DNA of 64,000 nucleotides from positions 496,001-560,000 of the forward strand of contig JANHCV010000011.1 in assembly GCA_025594325.1 (NCBI GenBank), read 5' to 3'. Each line of letters opens with the position of its first letter. Position 1 is the first letter of the stretch. This DNA is from Blastocladiella emersonii ATCC 22665 (lineage: Eukaryota > Blastocladiomycota > Blastocladiomycetes > Blastocladiales > Blastocladiaceae). Shown here one piece after another: positions 62,606 through 64,000 of the stretch. Under the pieces are notes generated by a model that did no database searches, was not told the origin of the DNA, and was given only the letters and a program-made list of their open reading frames with translations. The position numbers were made by a program, and so were the translations under genes.

Positions 62606-64000
62606 ATGTACCCCAAGCCAGGCCGCGGGACCCCGCAAAAGGCCGGCCCGCCACACGGGACGTGGGGCCGCCCGTCCAAGCCGTCTGGCACCGAGAGCCG
62701 CTCGCACAGCGCCGCCGCGACCCCCGCCGGTGCGTCGCGCACGCCCGGGGCCGCCGGCCGGACGCCTGCCGTCGCGGCGGCGCCCAAGCTCGACCTCAAG
62801 ATTCGCGTGCAGGTCGTCAGCCGCGCCGAGCGCGACCCGGAGTCGCTCGTCTTCAACGCGCCGCCGCGCCCAGTCGACCGCCGCTTCATCGTGCTCGCGT
62901 CGCGCGACTGGACCGTCGCCCGCCTCCGCGACGCCGTCGTCGCACAGTACAACGCCATGTTCGCCGCTGACTCGGAGCCGTACGATCTGCCCGCCTGACG
63001 TTGGGCTCGATGCACACTAACCCTCCGCGGTCGATCACCAGACTGCCCCCGACGACGCTGCTCCAGGACGCGGACCGCTTCACCATCCCGACCGCCTACC
63101 CCGTGAGCCTCGTCTTCAACGACTCCAAGGACGTGTTTGCCGTCTCGCCCGCCGTCCTGTTCCCGCTCGCGCCCGCGCAGAAGCGGTCGTTTGACGACAT
63201 GGCCGTCGCCTCGGCCTCTGCCCCTGCCGCGCTGCCCAACGGCGATCTCGCCCCCTCCGCGCTCGAGTCGGCGTCGACGTCCGCTGCCGCTCCGCCGGCT
63301 AAGCGCCAGAAGCCCGATCCTGAATTCGCCTCCCCGGAGCTGCGCTCGCGTCCCGCCCCGCCTGCAGCGCGTCCTTCGGCACCCGCTGGGCGTGCTATTG
63401 CTATCCCCGCCCTCCCGCCTAAACCGCGCTCGCCCCCTCGGCCTGCCGCCCAGGCCGCCACTACCAACGGCATCCTCACCACTGAGACTGCTCCGTCGTC
63501 GCCGCTCATCGTGCGCTCGTCGACTGCCGAGTTCTCGACCTCTTCGTCCTCATCTTCCTCGAGCGACGAGGACGTCGATGCCGTCATGGACTCGCCGAGC
63601 GTCCACGCACCGCCCGCCGTCGTCGCCGCTGCGCGTAAGCCTGTCACGGCTGAGCCCATGGACGTGGACCCGAAGCCACGGGCAGCAGCGAAACCGGCTG
63701 CGCGCACCGCCGAGATCAACACGCCCGCCGCTGCGTCGTCGGCACCCGCCGCGATCCCGCCCTCGGTCCTCAGCGTCAAGCCGTCGCCCGGGTCGCCCCT
63801 CGCCACGGGTGGCGCGAGCCGCTCCGCGACCCCGACGCCCGCGGGTAAGCCTGCCGTCGTGGACGCGTCGGGCTCCGATGGCGACGACGAGTCGAGCGAC
63901 GATGACGAGAAGGAGACGGCACCCGCCAAGAAGCCCGTTGTCGCCGCCGCGACGTCGGGCGATGCCGAGGACAGTGACTACGAGTCGGGCGAGTCCTCGG
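62606..64000 (+). CDS. Net1/Dnt1-like nucleolar protein, 3' truncated by window end
   Basis: Exon 1 62606-62979, intron 62980-63041 (donor GTACGA, acceptor CACCAG), exon 2 from 63042 to beyond the window. The folded N-terminal domain (LDLKIRVQVVSRAERDPESL, RRFIVLASRDWTVARLRDAV, LLQDADRFTIPTAYPVSLVF) resembles the ubiquitin-like N-terminal domain of Net1/Tof2/Dnt1, Cdc14-regulating nucleolar proteins of fungi. After it comes a long disordered region rich in Ser, Pro, Ala and acidic runs (SSSSSDEDVDAVMDSPS, SGSDGDDESSDDDEKE) with KR/KK clusters, as in nucleolar proteins. Family assignment is moderate because the domain is divergent. Confidence 0.55.

Overview
The window looks like a piece of nuclear DNA from a GC-rich, flagellated, early-diverging fungus (a blastocladiomycete or chytrid; this is inference). 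The evidence is many short spliceosomal introns of about 50-150 nt with GTACG/GTRYG donors and acceptors often ending GTGTAG, a fungal-type mitofissin (Atg44/DUF1748) gene, an Apa1/2-type Ap4A phosphorylase, fungal-style Harbinger, Helitron and chromovirus elements, and an IQCH gene, a family normally restricted to organisms with motile cilia. Related flagellated protists cannot be excluded.

Layout. Positions 1 to about 41,000 are a gene-poor compartment, partly AT-richer, built from mobile elements and their debris. It holds two identical convergent tRNA-Ala(CGC) genes (721-792 and 2167-2238), a tRNA-Ser with the unusual anticodon ACT (12508-12589), and a diverged inverted repeat pair (2441-2735 and 9857-10140) around decayed coding fragments. 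It also holds a complete 6.1-kb PIF/Harbinger transposon (13250-19354) with a transposase, a Myb/SANT-like partner and an unknown passenger gene, and a 2.46-kb TIR element with AGATCT-rich ends (20945-23401) with a 140-bp MITE relative (26159-26298). Further right are a 26-bp minisatellite (28649-29038), an internally deleted second Harbinger element (31168-32806), and a Helitron Rep fragment (33048-34617) that abuts a coding-intact Ty3/gypsy chromovirus (34618-40000).

From about 41,100 to 64,000 the sequence is GC-rich and gene-dense, with intergenic gaps mostly of 70-1000 bp. In order: IQCH (+), ATP adenylyltransferase (-), a tandem-WW protein (+), mitofissin ATG44 (+), a large low-complexity coiled-coil protein with Cys repeats (+), glutathione peroxidase (+), an FG nucleoporin with six RanBP2-type zinc fingers (-), the GTPase DRG1 (+), a partial DRG1 duplicate (+), a sterol-glucosyltransferase-like enzyme (-), and the 5' part of a Net1/Dnt1-like nucleolar protein (+, cut by the window end).

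The host genes do not form a single pathway; they are ordinary neighbours sharing short divergent promoters (46912-47120, 57936-58221, 62068-62605). The most informative material is in the mobile elements: a chromovirus with predicted self-priming and a -1 frameshift heptamer, a Harbinger element with an unexplained third gene, and a TIR element family that I cannot assign to a known superfamily.
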